Notes: generated by a model from the sequence alone, not told the origin. Shown: positions 33,303 through 42,805, numbered from the stretch's first letter. The stretch: DNA of 64,000 bases from Sphingobacterium composti (GCF_009829075.1 NZ_WUQZ01000005.1:62001-126000); one strand, 5' to 3'. Program-made: numbers and translations.

Positions 33303-33992
33303 TTATTCTGCGTATATTTCAACCCATTTTGGTAATATTTCTGATGCTGTTCCTGAATGTAATATTACATTTGAATTTATTCGCATTTGATGTGCATTTG
33401 GATCAATGAGTTCTATTTTACAATCTTTAGAAGTTTCATATAGTAAGTTGGCAGCAGGATAAACTTGTAAGGAAGTACCGACAACTAGTAGTATATCTGC
33501 GTCCTTTACAATTTCGCTTGCTATAAGCATATTAGGTACTGCTTCTCCAAACCAAACCACATGCGGCCTCAATATAGACCCCATCTTACATTTATCTTCC
33601 ATAGACAATTCGTCTTTTTGTAATTGATAAACAAGGTTTGAATCTCGCGAAGATTGAGCTTTCATAATTTCTCCATGAAGATGTAAAATGTTTTTGCTGC
33701 CAGCACGTTCATGCAAATCATCTATATTTTGTGTGATGATATAAACATCAGCATATTTTTCTAACTCCACTAAAGCAAGATGACCAGCATTAGGTTGCGC
33801 TCTACGACATGCAATCCGTCTCATATTATAAAAACGCTGAACTGATTCTGGATCACGCTGCCAAGCTTCTGGTGTTGCCACATCCTCCACACGATGTCCT
33901 TCCCACAATCCATCCGAACCTCTAAATGTTTGTAATCCGCTTTCAGCACTTATACCAGCTCCCGTAAAAACTACTATTTTCTTCTTTATCAT
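33303..33992 (-). CDS. NAD-dependent deacylase, short sirtuin of the class III type
   Basis: 229 residues. NAD-binding loop FTGAGISAESGLQTFR (residues 9-24), TQNIDDLHERAGS, the catalytic His in HLHGE, and RPHVVWFGE are complete. Y55 and R58 (FYNMRR) match the Tyr-Arg pair of class III sirtuins (SIRT5, CobB) that accept succinyl- or malonyl-lysine. The four zinc cysteines of most sirtuins are absent: between HLHGE and RPHVVWFGE there is only one cysteine. So the structural zinc is lost, as in some short bacterial homologues. Cytoplasmic, monocistronic. Confidence 0.88.
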   Translation of the reverse strand: MIKKKIVVFTGAGISAESGLQTFRGSDGLWEGHRVEDVATPEAWQRDPESVQRFYNMRRIACRRAQPNAGHLALVELEKYADVYIITQNIDDLHERAGSKNILHLHGEIMKAQSSRDSNLVYQLQKDELSMEDKCKMGSILRPHVVWFGEAVPNMLIASEIVKDADILLVVGTSLQVYPAANLLYETSKDCKIELIDPNAHQMRINSNVILHSGTASEILPKWVEIYAE

Positions 33993-34063
33993 ATGTCATA
34001 AAAATAATAATGGTCAAAAATTAAAAATTTTCGACCATTATACAATGAGAATTGATTATTAAC

Positions 34064-34366
34064 CTATTTCACAAAATAGCGATGTTCGATTACTGTCACT
34101 TCGTCTTTTTCATTTGAGATTTGATCTACGGCAGCTTTAATAGTGCATTTACCCGTAATCCCGCGATATACCAATGCGCCACCTAAACCTACACCTGAAA
34201 TAGCGGTGATCGGATGTTTTAATATCTGCTTAATTCCTACGCTCAAAATTAAACCTCCAGCTATAACGGATAGTATCCGTTCGGATGTCCCTACATTACC
34301 ATCTACACAATCCTCATCAACTTTCCTTTTGATTTTGTCTATAGCATAATTTATTAGTGTGTTCAT
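34064..34366 (-). CDS. DUF2892-like small membrane protein
   Basis: 100 residues from the ATG at 34366; a TTG seven codons earlier is less likely. The stretch DGNVGTSERILSVIAGGLIL is the DUF2892 (YgaP-type) hallmark, with a second hydrophobic segment TAISGVGLGGALVYRGITGKC. Often found beside stress or sulfur genes; function unknown. Likely monocistronic, downstream neighbour the sirtuin 71 bases away. Confidence 0.7.
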   Translation of the reverse strand: MNTLINYAIDKIKRKVDEDCVDGNVGTSERILSVIAGGLILSVGIKQILKHPITAISGVGLGGALVYRGITGKCTIKAAVDQISNEKDEVTVIEHRYFVK

Positions 34367-34486
34367 ATCTTTTATAATTGTATCCAATTAGTAAACATTC
34401 TAGAGGAAACTTTGTTTGTTAAAATTTATTAAATTGTGATAATATTTAAAACAAGAATAGTATTTTAATCCAATCAATTTTAATAT

Positions 34487-35335
34487 ATGAAAGTAAAAAA
34501 ACATTCTGGTGAATTGGTAGATTACAACCCAAACAGTCTTAGACATTCTCTATCTCGCTCTGGCGCATCTGAAAAAGAAGTTAATCAAGTTTTCGATACA
34601 ATAAAGCCAAAATTATATGATGGAATTAGTACGCGAGAATTATATGAAATTGCTTTTGAAGAATTAAAACTTACGCGAAACACTTATGCCGCACGATATA
34701 GTCTAAAAAAGGCATTACGTGATTTAGGTCCAGAGGGTTTTTATTTTGAAAAATGGGTGGCTCGCATGTTTCAAGAAGAAGGATACAAAGCAATAACTGG
34801 ACAAACTATTCAGGGGCATGCGGTATCGCATGAAATAGATGTGGTTGCTTTAAAAGGGAATGAACTTTTAGCTATAGAATGTAAATTTAGAAACGACATA
34901 GATGCAAAAATTTCAGTCACTACACCTATGTACTTTCTTTCTCGATTACGGGATATTAGTAATAAGCCTTATACGTTTTTTAACAAAACACAACCAGTTA
35001 CACAGGGCTGGTTAGTAACCAATGCATATCTAACATCCGATTCCAAGACCTTTGGTGAGCATTATAATATGAATCTTTTGGCATGGGACTATCCAGAAAA
35101 CAAAAGTATAAAAGTGATCGTGGATAGTAATGGTGAATACCCAGTAACTTGCTTGACCACACTATCATCAGAAGATAAAGCAAGATTATTAAAAGCTCAA
35201 TGCATATTAGTAAAAGATATCATTCGGGATACTAAATTTCTTCAGGTCATTCAAGCTGATAATGGTAAGAAGAAAAGAATATTATTAGAGGCACAAGAGT
35301 TAGTATCCAGTCCATTAGAACACTTAGAATTTTAA
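34487..35335 (+). CDS. ATP-cone domain fused to an Mrr-type restriction endonuclease
   Basis: 282 residues. Residues 1-80 are an ATP-cone domain (VKKHSGELVDYNPNSLRHSL, then ELKLTRNTYAARYSLKKAL), the nucleotide-sensing module of NrdR and class I ribonucleotide reductases. Residues 85-240 fit the Mrr/PD-(D/E)xK nuclease fold: E88 in FEKWVARMF, D118 in HEIDVVAL, and E131-C-K133 in AIECKFRN make the D-ExK set. No methyltransferase or helicase lies nearby. This suggests a nuclease controlled by ATP or dATP. The family has been seen in Bacteroidota without a settled role. Confidence 0.8.
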   Translation: MKVKKHSGELVDYNPNSLRHSLSRSGASEKEVNQVFDTIKPKLYDGISTRELYEIAFEELKLTRNTYAARYSLKKALRDLGPEGFYFEKWVARMFQEEGYKAITGQTIQGHAVSHEIDVVALKGNELLAIECKFRNDIDAKISVTTPMYFLSRLRDISNKPYTFFNKTQPVTQGWLVTNAYLTSDSKTFGEHYNMNLLAWDYPENKSIKVIVDSNGEYPVTCLTTLSSEDKARLLKAQCILVKDIIRDTKFLQVIQADNGKKKRILLEAQELVSSPLEHLEF

Positions 35336-35349
35336 GACTTTAAAATTCT
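35326..35349. terminator. Convergent hairpin after the ATP-cone nuclease
   Basis: Arms AGAATTTTA (35326-35334) and TAAAATTCT (35341-35349) enclose the nuclease stop and the stop of the convergent gene. AT-only stem, so weak. Confidence 0.4.
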
Positions 35350-36038
35350 TCGCAATCAAGCGTTTCTACTTTGATGAATAGTTTTTTGAATTCTTCGAAT
35401 TGTCTGCCATCAAAATTAACATGTGGCAACTGATGATTTACCGTGTTCCACCAACCAAAGGACATTACATAATCAAATGCTAATTGTTGAGCATTTGGTG
35501 ATTTTGAATTTTTCAAGAATTCATTCCAAACTCTCTCAGGTTCGGAGTTTAATTCCATCCTTTCTTTGATCAATTTTTCATAAGCTTGTATAAGAGTTTC
35601 ACCACCTTTATGCAATGCTTGACTATAATATTTTATGATTGGATTATATTGATAGTGATTTAATAATATTGCCGTATTACCTTTTCGCGCAGCAAATTCT
35701 ATTTTCTTGGCTTCATAGGTTTTTGCTAGAAAATTTCCAATAGAATCTTTCAAGGTTTTAAAATAGTTTGTTTTTACAATATTAAAGTTAGTGAATTCAT
35801 CTTTGATGATTTGATAAGTATCATCCAATTGCAGCTCGTCATCTGTGTATATATTATAGTACCCTTGAACTAATTTGTACGTATCACGCAGTTGTATATC
35901 TGTATAAAGTTTACTATCATAAGTCGCACGGTATTGACATAATTCATCTTCAAATTCAAAAATAGATTCTTGAGCATTTGTCACAAAAGACATGGAAAAC
36001 AATATATATGTCGTAAATATGGTAATGAAAATCTTCAT
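35340..36038 (-). CDS. Secreted hypothetical protein
   Basis: 232 residues with a Sec signal peptide (hydrophobic ITIFTTYILFSMSFV, cut near TNAQ at 23). The rest is mostly helical and polar, without recognisable motifs. Two late stretches, YVMSFGWWNTVNHQLPHV and FDGRQFEEFKKLFIKVETLDC, are distinctive. I do not recognise the family. Convergent with the ATP-cone nuclease; 4 bases separate the stops. Confidence 0.6.
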   Translation of the reverse strand: MKIFITIFTTYILFSMSFVTNAQESIFEFEDELCQYRATYDSKLYTDIQLRDTYKLVQGYYNIYTDDELQLDDTYQIIKDEFTNFNIVKTNYFKTLKDSIGNFLAKTYEAKKIEFAARKGNTAILLNHYQYNPIIKYYSQALHKGGETLIQAYEKLIKERMELNSEPERVWNEFLKNSKSPNAQQLAFDYVMSFGWWNTVNHQLPHVNFDGRQFEEFKKLFIKVETLDCEEF

Positions 36039-36138
36039 AATTCTAAAACAACTAAAGAGTTATTTGGGTTTTATTTTGTTAAAATAAATTAAATTTCTTA
36101 TCTTATATTTGATCCGATTTATGATTAAAAATTAATCT

Positions 36139-36545
36139 ATGAAACTAATCACTTTTAAGACATTCGATAATCCTATTTCTGCCCACAATTTCAAAAACAG
36201 GTTGGAAGCAGAAGATATTAGTGGTATATCTATGATGAACACGTGATTGGTTTGAATCCTTTATACAGCAATGCTATTGGTGGTATTAAAGTTAAAATAT
36301 TGGAAGAGGATATAGAAAAAGCAATATTAGTTTCAAACGCAATTGAATCAAATACCTATCTTGAAAATTCTTCGGAAATTTTGAAATGTCAAAATTGTGA
36401 ATCTACTGACATTAACACTGACTTTAGAGATTTTATGAATTTTAAGGGAATTCTTTCATTTGTAGCATCCATTACTTTCTTTGTATATCCTATTTATTAT
36501 AAAAGAAAATGCAAGTGTACTGCATGTAATTTAGAATTTAATTGA
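36139..36545 (+). pseudogene. DUF2007-like protein with zinc-ribbon tail, frameshifted
   Basis: The ATG at 36139 opens MKLITFKTFDNPISAHNFKN and RLEAEDISGI, then stops at 36246. One frame over, YDEHVIGLNPLYSNAIGGI continues to 36545. Joined, this is the usual DUF2007 putative signal-transducing protein followed by a Cys-x2-Cys pair (LKCQNCES) and a second pair near the C-terminus (KCKCTACN) around one membrane segment. A missing T near 36227-36230 (ATA-TC-TAT for ATA-TTC-TAT) would explain the shift. A GTG at 36243 could express only the second half. Confidence 0.65.
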
Positions 36546-36649
36546 GAAATTATTTCTTAAAATTGGATGCAAAATCAATAACTCAACCCTAATCTCCAGT
36601 ACATTTTTAGTTTCCTTAATTCCAGAATAATTATGTAATTTCGCATCAT

Positions 36650-37648
36650 ATGGAAACTGTTGTTAGCGGTATCAGAAGTACCGGAAAATTACACTTAGGA
36701 AACTACTACGGAGCATTGAGTAATTTTGTGAAGATGCAAAATGAATTCAATTGCTTCTTTTTTATAGCTGACTTACATTCATTAACGACCCATCCTACTC
36801 CGCAAGATTTGCATGCTACAGTACGCAATGTGGTGGTAGAATATTTGGCGGCTGGTATAGATCCAGAAAAATCAACTATATATATTCAATCTGATGTGCC
36901 TGAAGTTGCAGAATTGTATTTGTATATGAATATGAATGCATATTTAGGCGAATTGGAGCGTTCTACTTCATTTAAGGATAAAGTTCGTTCAAGTCCTGAT
37001 AACGTAAATGCAGGTTTGTTGACTTATCCCGTGTTGATGGCTTGTGATATTTTGATTCATCATGGTACTAAAGTTCCAGTAGGCAAAGACCAAGAGCAAC
37101 ATTTGGAAATGACGCGTACCTTTGGAAATCGTTTCAATCATTTGTACCAAACAGATTACTTCAAAGAAGCCTTTGCGTTTAGCTATTCGGATAAATTAGT
37201 TAAAGTTCCCGGTTTAAGCGGTCAAGGAAAAATGGGTAAATCTAACGGCGAAGCCGATTGTATTTATTTATCTGACGCACCAGAAGTTATTCGTAAGAAA
37301 ATCATGCGTGCTGTTTCGGACTCGGGCCCTACAGAGCCAAATCAAGCAAAACCAGAAGCTATTCAAAATTTATTCGACTTGATGAAAGTTGTGTCTTCTG
37401 ATGACACTTTAGCGCATTTTGACGAATTGTATAATAAGTGCGAAATTCGTTATGGTGATTTCAAAAAGCAATTAGCTGAGGACATGGTCATTGCTACAGA
37501 CCCTGTGCGTTCACGTATTGAAGAAATAGCGAATGATGATGAATACATTAAAAAAGTCATCAAACTTGGCGCTGAGAAAGCCCAAGCGAGTGCGGAAAAG
37601 ACAATTAAAGAAGTAAGAGAGATAATAGGACTTAAAAAACTATATTAG
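36650..37648 (+). CDS. trpS: Tryptophanyl-tRNA synthetase
   Basis: 332 residues, a class Ic synthetase. Signature motifs: the HIGH-like stretch TGKLHLGNYYGAL (residues 11-23) and KMGKS (about 195-199) replacing KMSKS. DLHSLTT and PVGKDQEQHLEMTR hold tryptophan and ATP contacts. Normal length for bacterial TrpRS. Only the final 8 bases separate it from the kinase downstream, so both are probably on one transcript. Confidence 0.95.
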   Translation: METVVSGIRSTGKLHLGNYYGALSNFVKMQNEFNCFFFIADLHSLTTHPTPQDLHATVRNVVVEYLAAGIDPEKSTIYIQSDVPEVAELYLYMNMNAYLGELERSTSFKDKVRSSPDNVNAGLLTYPVLMACDILIHHGTKVPVGKDQEQHLEMTRTFGNRFNHLYQTDYFKEAFAFSYSDKLVKVPGLSGQGKMGKSNGEADCIYLSDAPEVIRKKIMRAVSDSGPTEPNQAKPEAIQNLFDLMKVVSSDDTLAHFDELYNKCEIRYGDFKKQLAEDMVIATDPVRSRIEEIANDDEYIKKVIKLGAEKAQASAEKTIKEVREIIGLKKLY

Positions 37649-37656
37649 AATAAGAT

Positions 37657-38274
37657 ATGCATATTGCAATTGTAGGAAATATAGGCGCTGGCAAAACTAC
37701 GTTAACAAAATTGTTGGCACAACATTTGAATTTTGAGCCACAATTTGAAGCGGTGGATAACAATCCATATTTAGAGGATTTTTACAGTGACATGAAGAGG
37801 TGGGCATTCAATCTGCAGATTTTCTTTTTGAATAGTCGCTTTAGACATATTGTAGAGCAACAAGCCAAAGGTACGAATATGATTCAGGATCGTACTATAT
37901 ACGAAGATGCGTATATCTTTGCAGAAAATTTGTACGACATGGGTTTGATGAGCGCACGTGACTTTGATAATTACAGCAACATATTCCAAAGTATCATCCA
38001 CTATATCAAACCTCCCGATTTGTTGATTTATCTGAAAGCTTCGGTACCAACATTGGTAAATAATATCCAAAAGCGTGGTCGTGATTACGAATCAGCTATT
38101 CGTTTAGATTATTTGTCTAAATTGAATGAGAAATATGAAAAATGGATTAACAATTATACGGATGGCAAATTGTTAATCTTAGACAAAGACAATTTAGACT
38201 TTGCGAATAATCCTGAAGACTTAGGTTATATCAAAGAAAAGATAGACGCCGAATTGTACGGGTTATTTAAATAA
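37657..38274 (+). CDS. Deoxynucleoside kinase
   Basis: 205 residues. The P-loop is VGNIGAGKTTLTKLL (residues 6-20); QDRTIYEDAYIF is the DRS-like catalytic motif with the ERS-type Glu-Asp pair, and LIYLKASVPTLVNNIQKRGRDYE carries the lid arginines. This is the deoxyadenosine/deoxyguanosine kinase family, which salvages deoxynucleosides to monophosphates. Specificity not readable. Follows trpS by 8 bases. Confidence 0.88.
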   Translation: MHIAIVGNIGAGKTTLTKLLAQHLNFEPQFEAVDNNPYLEDFYSDMKRWAFNLQIFFLNSRFRHIVEQQAKGTNMIQDRTIYEDAYIFAENLYDMGLMSARDFDNYSNIFQSIIHYIKPPDLLIYLKASVPTLVNNIQKRGRDYESAIRLDYLSKLNEKYEKWINNYTDGKLLILDKDNLDFANNPEDLGYIKEKIDAELYGLFK

Positions 38275-38283
38275 TATTATTTG

Positions 38284-38375
38284 CGTCATTTCGACCATAG
38301 GGAGAAATCTGATAAAATGAATACAATTTATTTATCATACTTTTAGATTTCTCCTCATACTTCGTCAAAATGACG
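38284..38375. repeat. Intergenic inverted repeat of the GTCATTTCGACC...GAAATGAC type
   Basis: Left arm 38284-38310 begins CGTCATTTCGACCATAGG and ends GAGAAATCT; right arm 38345-38375 starts AGATTTCTCC and ends AAAATGACG. It forms an imperfect stem with an AT loop. Repeats of this wording are dispersed in many Bacteroidota genomes as non-autonomous elements. It lies between the kinase and a convergent cyclophilin gene and may also act as a terminator. Confidence 0.65.
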
Positions 38376-38400
38376 AATATTTTTCTTATTCTCATTTAAA

Positions 38401-39036
38401 TTATTCTATAACACTAACCGAAAACCGTACAGGCGACAATGGAAAATCATCCTTATCGGTTTTGAAGCGACTAATAGCCATAATGACTTCCATTCCTTCA
38501 TATATTTCTCCAAATATTGTATAATCGCCATCCAAACGTGGCAGACCGCCATTTTTCAGGTACTCTCCGCGTTGTTCTTTGGTAAACTTAATTCCCTTTT
38601 GTGCTTCCAGTTTAGCCAAATGATCTTCCGTGACTTTCTTACCTATGACAAAATAGATTTGATTCAAAAATGAAGCTTTTTGTGGGTTATCATCACGCCC
38701 TTGACCTAATGCTCCTATTTTATGAAATGCTCGAGCGTCAAACTCTCCTGCTAAACGAGGTTTATTACCTGTCGAGTCAGCAGCTTCTCTTTTGGCAATA
38801 TCCATATCATGCTCCCCTCCTTGCACCACAAAATTCTCAATGATACGATTGAATAATGCATCTTGATAAATAGAATCCTGATTTGACTTCAACATCAAAT
38901 CCCGATGCTTAGGTGTAAAATCATAAAGCATGACCTTAATAGTCCCATAATCGGTTTTAAAAGCTATTTTTCGAGATTGTGCAACCGCAAATTGATGTAG
39001 AAAAACAAGGACAAATAATAAAGTTAGGTAACGCAT
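38401..39036 (-). CDS. Periplasmic cyclophilin-type peptidyl-prolyl isomerase
   Basis: 211 residues with a signal peptide (MRYLTLLFVLVFLHQFAVAQ). The cyclophilin domain begins KIAFKTDYGTIKVMLYDFTPKH; FNRIIENFVVQGGEHD is the usual FHRxxxxFMxQGG core, with the first Arg kept and Phe partly changed. An insertion (EDHLAKLEAQKGIKFTKEQRGEYLKNGG) widens the family layout, as in other Bacteroidota members. Assists periplasmic protein folding. Ends in a divergent gap before smc. Confidence 0.85.
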   Translation of the reverse strand: MRYLTLLFVLVFLHQFAVAQSRKIAFKTDYGTIKVMLYDFTPKHRDLMLKSNQDSIYQDALFNRIIENFVVQGGEHDMDIAKREAADSTGNKPRLAGEFDARAFHKIGALGQGRDDNPQKASFLNQIYFVIGKKVTEDHLAKLEAQKGIKFTKEQRGEYLKNGGLPRLDGDYTIFGEIYEGMEVIMAISRFKTDKDDFPLSPVRFSVSVIE

Positions 39037-39211
39037 AGATGCTATTTTAATATTACGAATATAGAAATTTAATGATATAAATTCAGTCTTATGAAACTCT
39101 AAATATCTAACTTATAATGAAATGTGGAAATCTATCAAAATGTGTAAAAACTGACCTACTCATTCTGTTATTTTATACTTATTTTCGTACGTTATAACAA
39201 AAGCTAAGTGA

Positions 39212-42200
39212 ATGGAACTAACTAAACTTGAAATCAAAGGATTTAAAAGTTTTGGTGATAAAATCACAATAAATTTTAATGAGGGTGTTACAGCAATTGT
39301 AGGGCCTAACGGCTGTGGTAAATCCAATGTGGTGGATGCGATTCGTTGGGTATTGGGTGAACAAAGTACGAAAACATTGCGTTCGGAAAAGATGGAAAAC
39401 ATCATTTTCAACGGGACAAAAACGCGTAAACCAGCCAATCTTGCGGAAGTTTCTTTAACATTCAACAACAACAAAAATATCCTTCCTACGGAGTTTACGA
39501 CCGTGACTATCACACGTAAATTGTACCGTACAGGTGAATCTGAATACCGACTTAACGATCTCAAATGTCGCTTAAAGGATATTACAGATTTATTCTTGGA
39601 TACGGGAATTGGTGCGGACACCTACTCTATCATTGAGTTAAAAATGATCGACGAGATTATCGCTAACAAGGATAATTCACGTCGAGCATTATTCGAAGAA
39701 GCATCTGGCATTTCGAAATACAAAGTCCGCAAGAAACAAACACTTAGCAAACTAAAAGATACGGAAGCTGACTTATCCCGTGTAGACGATTTATTATTTG
39801 AGATTACAAAAAATCTTAAATCTCTAGAGAATCAAGCGAAGAAAGCAGACAAGTATTTCCAACTGAAAGAGGAATACAAACAAGCGAGTATCGGCTTGGC
39901 CTATTATCGTTTGGATAGTTTCAGCACAGATTTGACAACTTTATCTGACAAAGAGAAGGATTTACAACAGTCGTTGAATACCACGTTGGAGGAAATCGAT
40001 GTGAAGGAAAAAGAACTTCGTGCTGGTCGTGAAGAGATTCTTTCCAAAGAGAAAAGTTTAGCTGCGCAACAGAAAACAACGAACGAGTTTAATAATAAAA
40101 TCCGTGCTTACGAATCGGAGAAGAAGATTAAAAACGAACGTTTACACCACCTCAGAGAGCGTGAATCACGTATTACGGCAGAATTTAACTTGGATAAGCA
40201 GCAGCTTAACAATGTGGAATATACGCTCAAAAGACTTAACGAAGAGATTTATGAAGAGCAAGCAAAACTAGATGTTGCTCAGGATGATATCCAAAAAAAC
40301 AAAACAGAGGTTGAAGAATTAAAAGGTCAACAACAAACAGCTAAAAACAAATTAGAACGTTTTGTTCAGGAGAATAACGAGCTTCAAAATAAGATATACA
40401 AAGTAGAAAAAGACATCGCCGTTCTGAATATTCAGAAAGAATCGTTGGAACAAGAGTCTTTACGCAATATTTCGGACGCTTCTTCGAAAGCTGAAGAATT
40501 GTCTCAGTTTAATATTGCGGTAGCGGATTTGCAAGGTAAATTGGATGCTCAACAGCAACAATATGATGAAGCTGTGCGTATTGAAAATGACTTAAACCGT
40601 CAAATCGAACAAGCTGAAATTCAATTGCAAGAAACTCGTTCTTTGTTGAGCAAAGAGTCGCGTTTGGTCGATGCGAAGCAAAACGAGTACAACTTGACCA
40701 AATCATTGGTTGACAATTTGGAAGGATTTCCGGAGTCTATCAAATTCTTGCGCAAGAATGCAGGCTGGCCTAAATCCTATCCTTTGTTCTCTGACATTTT
40801 ATTCTGTCAAGAAGATTACCGTGTAGCGATTGAAAACTATTTGGAGTCGGTAATGAACCACTATGTAGTAGACACGAAACAAGATGCTGTTCAAGCCATT
40901 CAATTGTTAAGTGATGCCTCACGTGGTCGTGCTAATTTCTTTGTATTAGAATCAGTTATCGACAAAAAGGATAGCGATTTCATCGTTCCAGAAAATATGA
41001 TTCCTGCGATGCAGGTTATCAAAGTAGACAAGAAATACGAGAAACTTTGTCTGCAATTATTGAACAACGTATATCTATTGAAATCAGATGATTCAAAAGC
41101 GTTGGATATTGAATTGCCTCACGATGAAATGGTAATATTACACCACGAAGGTAAATTCAGTAAGCACAAATTGGGCTTAAGTGGTGGTTCTGTGGGTTTA
41201 TTTGAAGGTAAGCGTATCGGTCGTGCTAAAAATTTAGAGAATCTTGCTAAAGAAATCAAAGAATTAAACGAGCGTATTGCAGAATTACAACATACAGAAG
41301 CGGAATTAGTCGATAAGATTGCTTCTTTAAAATTACAGTCGCAGAAAGAAATCATTAACGAAATCCGGATTCAATTGGCACGTATTCAGAATGAATGGAC
41401 TTCTGTCAAGACCAAACAAGAGCAATACCAAGCTTTTATCTCCAATTCACAAAATCGCAAACAAGACATTGAAAAGCGACTTTCGGAGATTGCAGAAGAG
41501 TTGACAAAAGCAGAACCAGAACTTAAAATCTTAAAAGTTGAGGTGGACGAGCGTCAAAAACAATTGGCGGATTTGCAAGCGGCTTATCAAGAATTGAATG
41601 AGGTTGTGCAAGAGAAATCTACGGCGTACAATCAAGAAAATATTCGTCTACACCAACAACAAAATAAAGTTTCGGGTATACAAAAAGACTTAGAATACCG
41701 CGAAAGTCAAAAAGAAGCCTTAGAGCTTCGTATTAATAAAAATAACGCCGAGATGGAACAAATCAAGGTGGATATGAAAGATGCATTGACTTTTACCGAT
41801 AATAACGACAATGATTTAAAAGAGCTTTACGAGCAACGAGAATCATTAGAAAAAGCCCTTCACGACATGGAGGAAGAGTTCTATGCATATCGTAAACGCT
41901 TAAATGATTTGGAAGAGGAAGTGGCTACTTTGCGTAAATCAAAAGACCAATTAGATTTCTTGATTACGGAAGTAAAAGACAAGAAAACTACCCTTCAAAT
42001 TGATTTAAACTCATTGAAAGAACGTCTTTCAGTAGAATTCAATATCGATATTAAAGAGATGTTAGAAGGCGAACTTCCAGAAATTGAGCAAACACCAGAA
42101 GAATTAGGCTCATTATGTACACGTCTTAAAAAGCAATTGGATGAATTCGGAACAATCAACCCAATGGCTAAAGAAGCGTATGATGAGATTACACAACGTT

Positions 42201-42751
42201 ATGATTTCATCAATAAAGAGAAAAACGACCTATTAGAAGCTAAAGCTTCGTTGATGTCTACCATTGAAGAAATTGATGGCAGTGCCAATGAGAAGTTTAT
42301 GAATGCTTTTAATACGGTTCGTGAGAACTTTATTAAAGTTTTTCGCTCGTTATTTAATGATGAAGATAGTTGTGATTTAATACTTACTGACCCTGCCAAT
42401 CCTTTGGATTCGGACATTGATATTATCGCTAGACCTAAAGGAAAACGTCCTTTGTCTATCAATCAGTTGTCAGGTGGTGAGAAAACATTGACTTCTACTG
42501 CCCTATTATTCTCGTTGTATCTGTTGAAGCCAGCTCCTTTCTGTATATTTGATGAGGTTGATGCACCTTTGGATGATACGAATATTGATAAGTTCAACAA
42601 TATTATCAAAGAATTTGCAAACCAATCGCAATTTATCGTAGTATCACACAACAAACGTACAATTGCAAGTACTGATATTATTTATGGAGTGACGATGGTT
42701 GAGCAAGGAATTTCACGTGTCGTACCTGTAGACCTAAGAGAAGTAGCATAA
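39212..42751 (+). CDS. smc: Chromosome segregation protein SMC
   Basis: 1179 residues. Homodimeric ATPase that loads at and organises the chromosome with ScpA/ScpB. Walker A GPNGCGKS is at 31-38; long coiled coils run at about 165-490 and 670-1010 around a hinge (FPESIKFLRKNAGWPKSYPLF to ELPHDEMVILHH, about 500-640); the signature NQLSGGEKTLTS is near 1085 and Walker B CIFDEVDAPLDD near 1113, with the H-loop in FIVVSHNKRT. Normal length, no truncation. The terminator at 42772 follows. Confidence 0.95.
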   Translation: MELTKLEIKGFKSFGDKITINFNEGVTAIVGPNGCGKSNVVDAIRWVLGEQSTKTLRSEKMENIIFNGTKTRKPANLAEVSLTFNNNKNILPTEFTTVTITRKLYRTGESEYRLNDLKCRLKDITDLFLDTGIGADTYSIIELKMIDEIIANKDNSRRALFEEASGISKYKVRKKQTLSKLKDTEADLSRVDDLLFEITKNLKSLENQAKKADKYFQLKEEYKQASIGLAYYRLDSFSTDLTTLSDKEKDLQQSLNTTLEEIDVKEKELRAGREEILSKEKSLAAQQKTTNEFNNKIRAYESEKKIKNERLHHLRERESRITAEFNLDKQQLNNVEYTLKRLNEEIYEEQAKLDVAQDDIQKNKTEVEELKGQQQTAKNKLERFVQENNELQNKIYKVEKDIAVLNIQKESLEQESLRNISDASSKAEELSQFNIAVADLQGKLDAQQQQYDEAVRIENDLNRQIEQAEIQLQETRSLLSKESRLVDAKQNEYNLTKSLVDNLEGFPESIKFLRKNAGWPKSYPLFSDILFCQEDYRVAIENYLESVMNHYVVDTKQDAVQAIQLLSDASRGRANFFVLESVIDKKDSDFIVPENMIPAMQVIKVDKKYEKLCLQLLNNVYLLKSDDSKALDIELPHDEMVILHHEGKFSKHKLGLSGGSVGLFEGKRIGRAKNLENLAKEIKELNERIAELQHTEAELVDKIASLKLQSQKEIINEIRIQLARIQNEWTSVKTKQEQYQAFISNSQNRKQDIEKRLSEIAEELTKAEPELKILKVEVDERQKQLADLQAAYQELNEVVQEKSTAYNQENIRLHQQQNKVSGIQKDLEYRESQKEALELRINKNNAEMEQIKVDMKDALTFTDNNDNDLKELYEQRESLEKALHDMEEEFYAYRKRLNDLEEEVATLRKSKDQLDFLITEVKDKKTTLQIDLNSLKERLSVEFNIDIKEMLEGELPEIEQTPEELGSLCTRLKKQLDEFGTINPMAKEAYDEITQRYDFINKEKNDLLEAKASLMSTIEEIDGSANEKFMNAFNTVRENFIKVFRSLFNDEDSCDLILTDPANPLDSDIDIIARPKGKRPLSINQLSGGEKTLTSTALLFSLYLLKPAPFCIFDEVDAPLDDTNIDKFNNIIKEFANQSQFIVVSHNKRTIASTDIIYGVTMVEQGISRVVPVDLREVA

Positions 42752-42771
42752 GCATACTGAAACTAAATATT

Positions 42772-42805
42772 CAAAGCCTTTATTTTTACGGAAATAAAGG
42801 CTTTG
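42772..42805 (+). terminator. Terminator of smc
   Basis: Arms CAAAGCCTTTATTT (42772-42785) and AAATAAAGGCTTTG (42792-42805) pair perfectly around a 6-base loop, 21 bases after the smc stop. No long T-run follows. Confidence 0.65.

Noticed and set aside
39160..39621. Minus-strand reading frame opposite smc
   Set aside because: It overlaps the Walker A region of smc and has no family resemblance; an antisense shadow.
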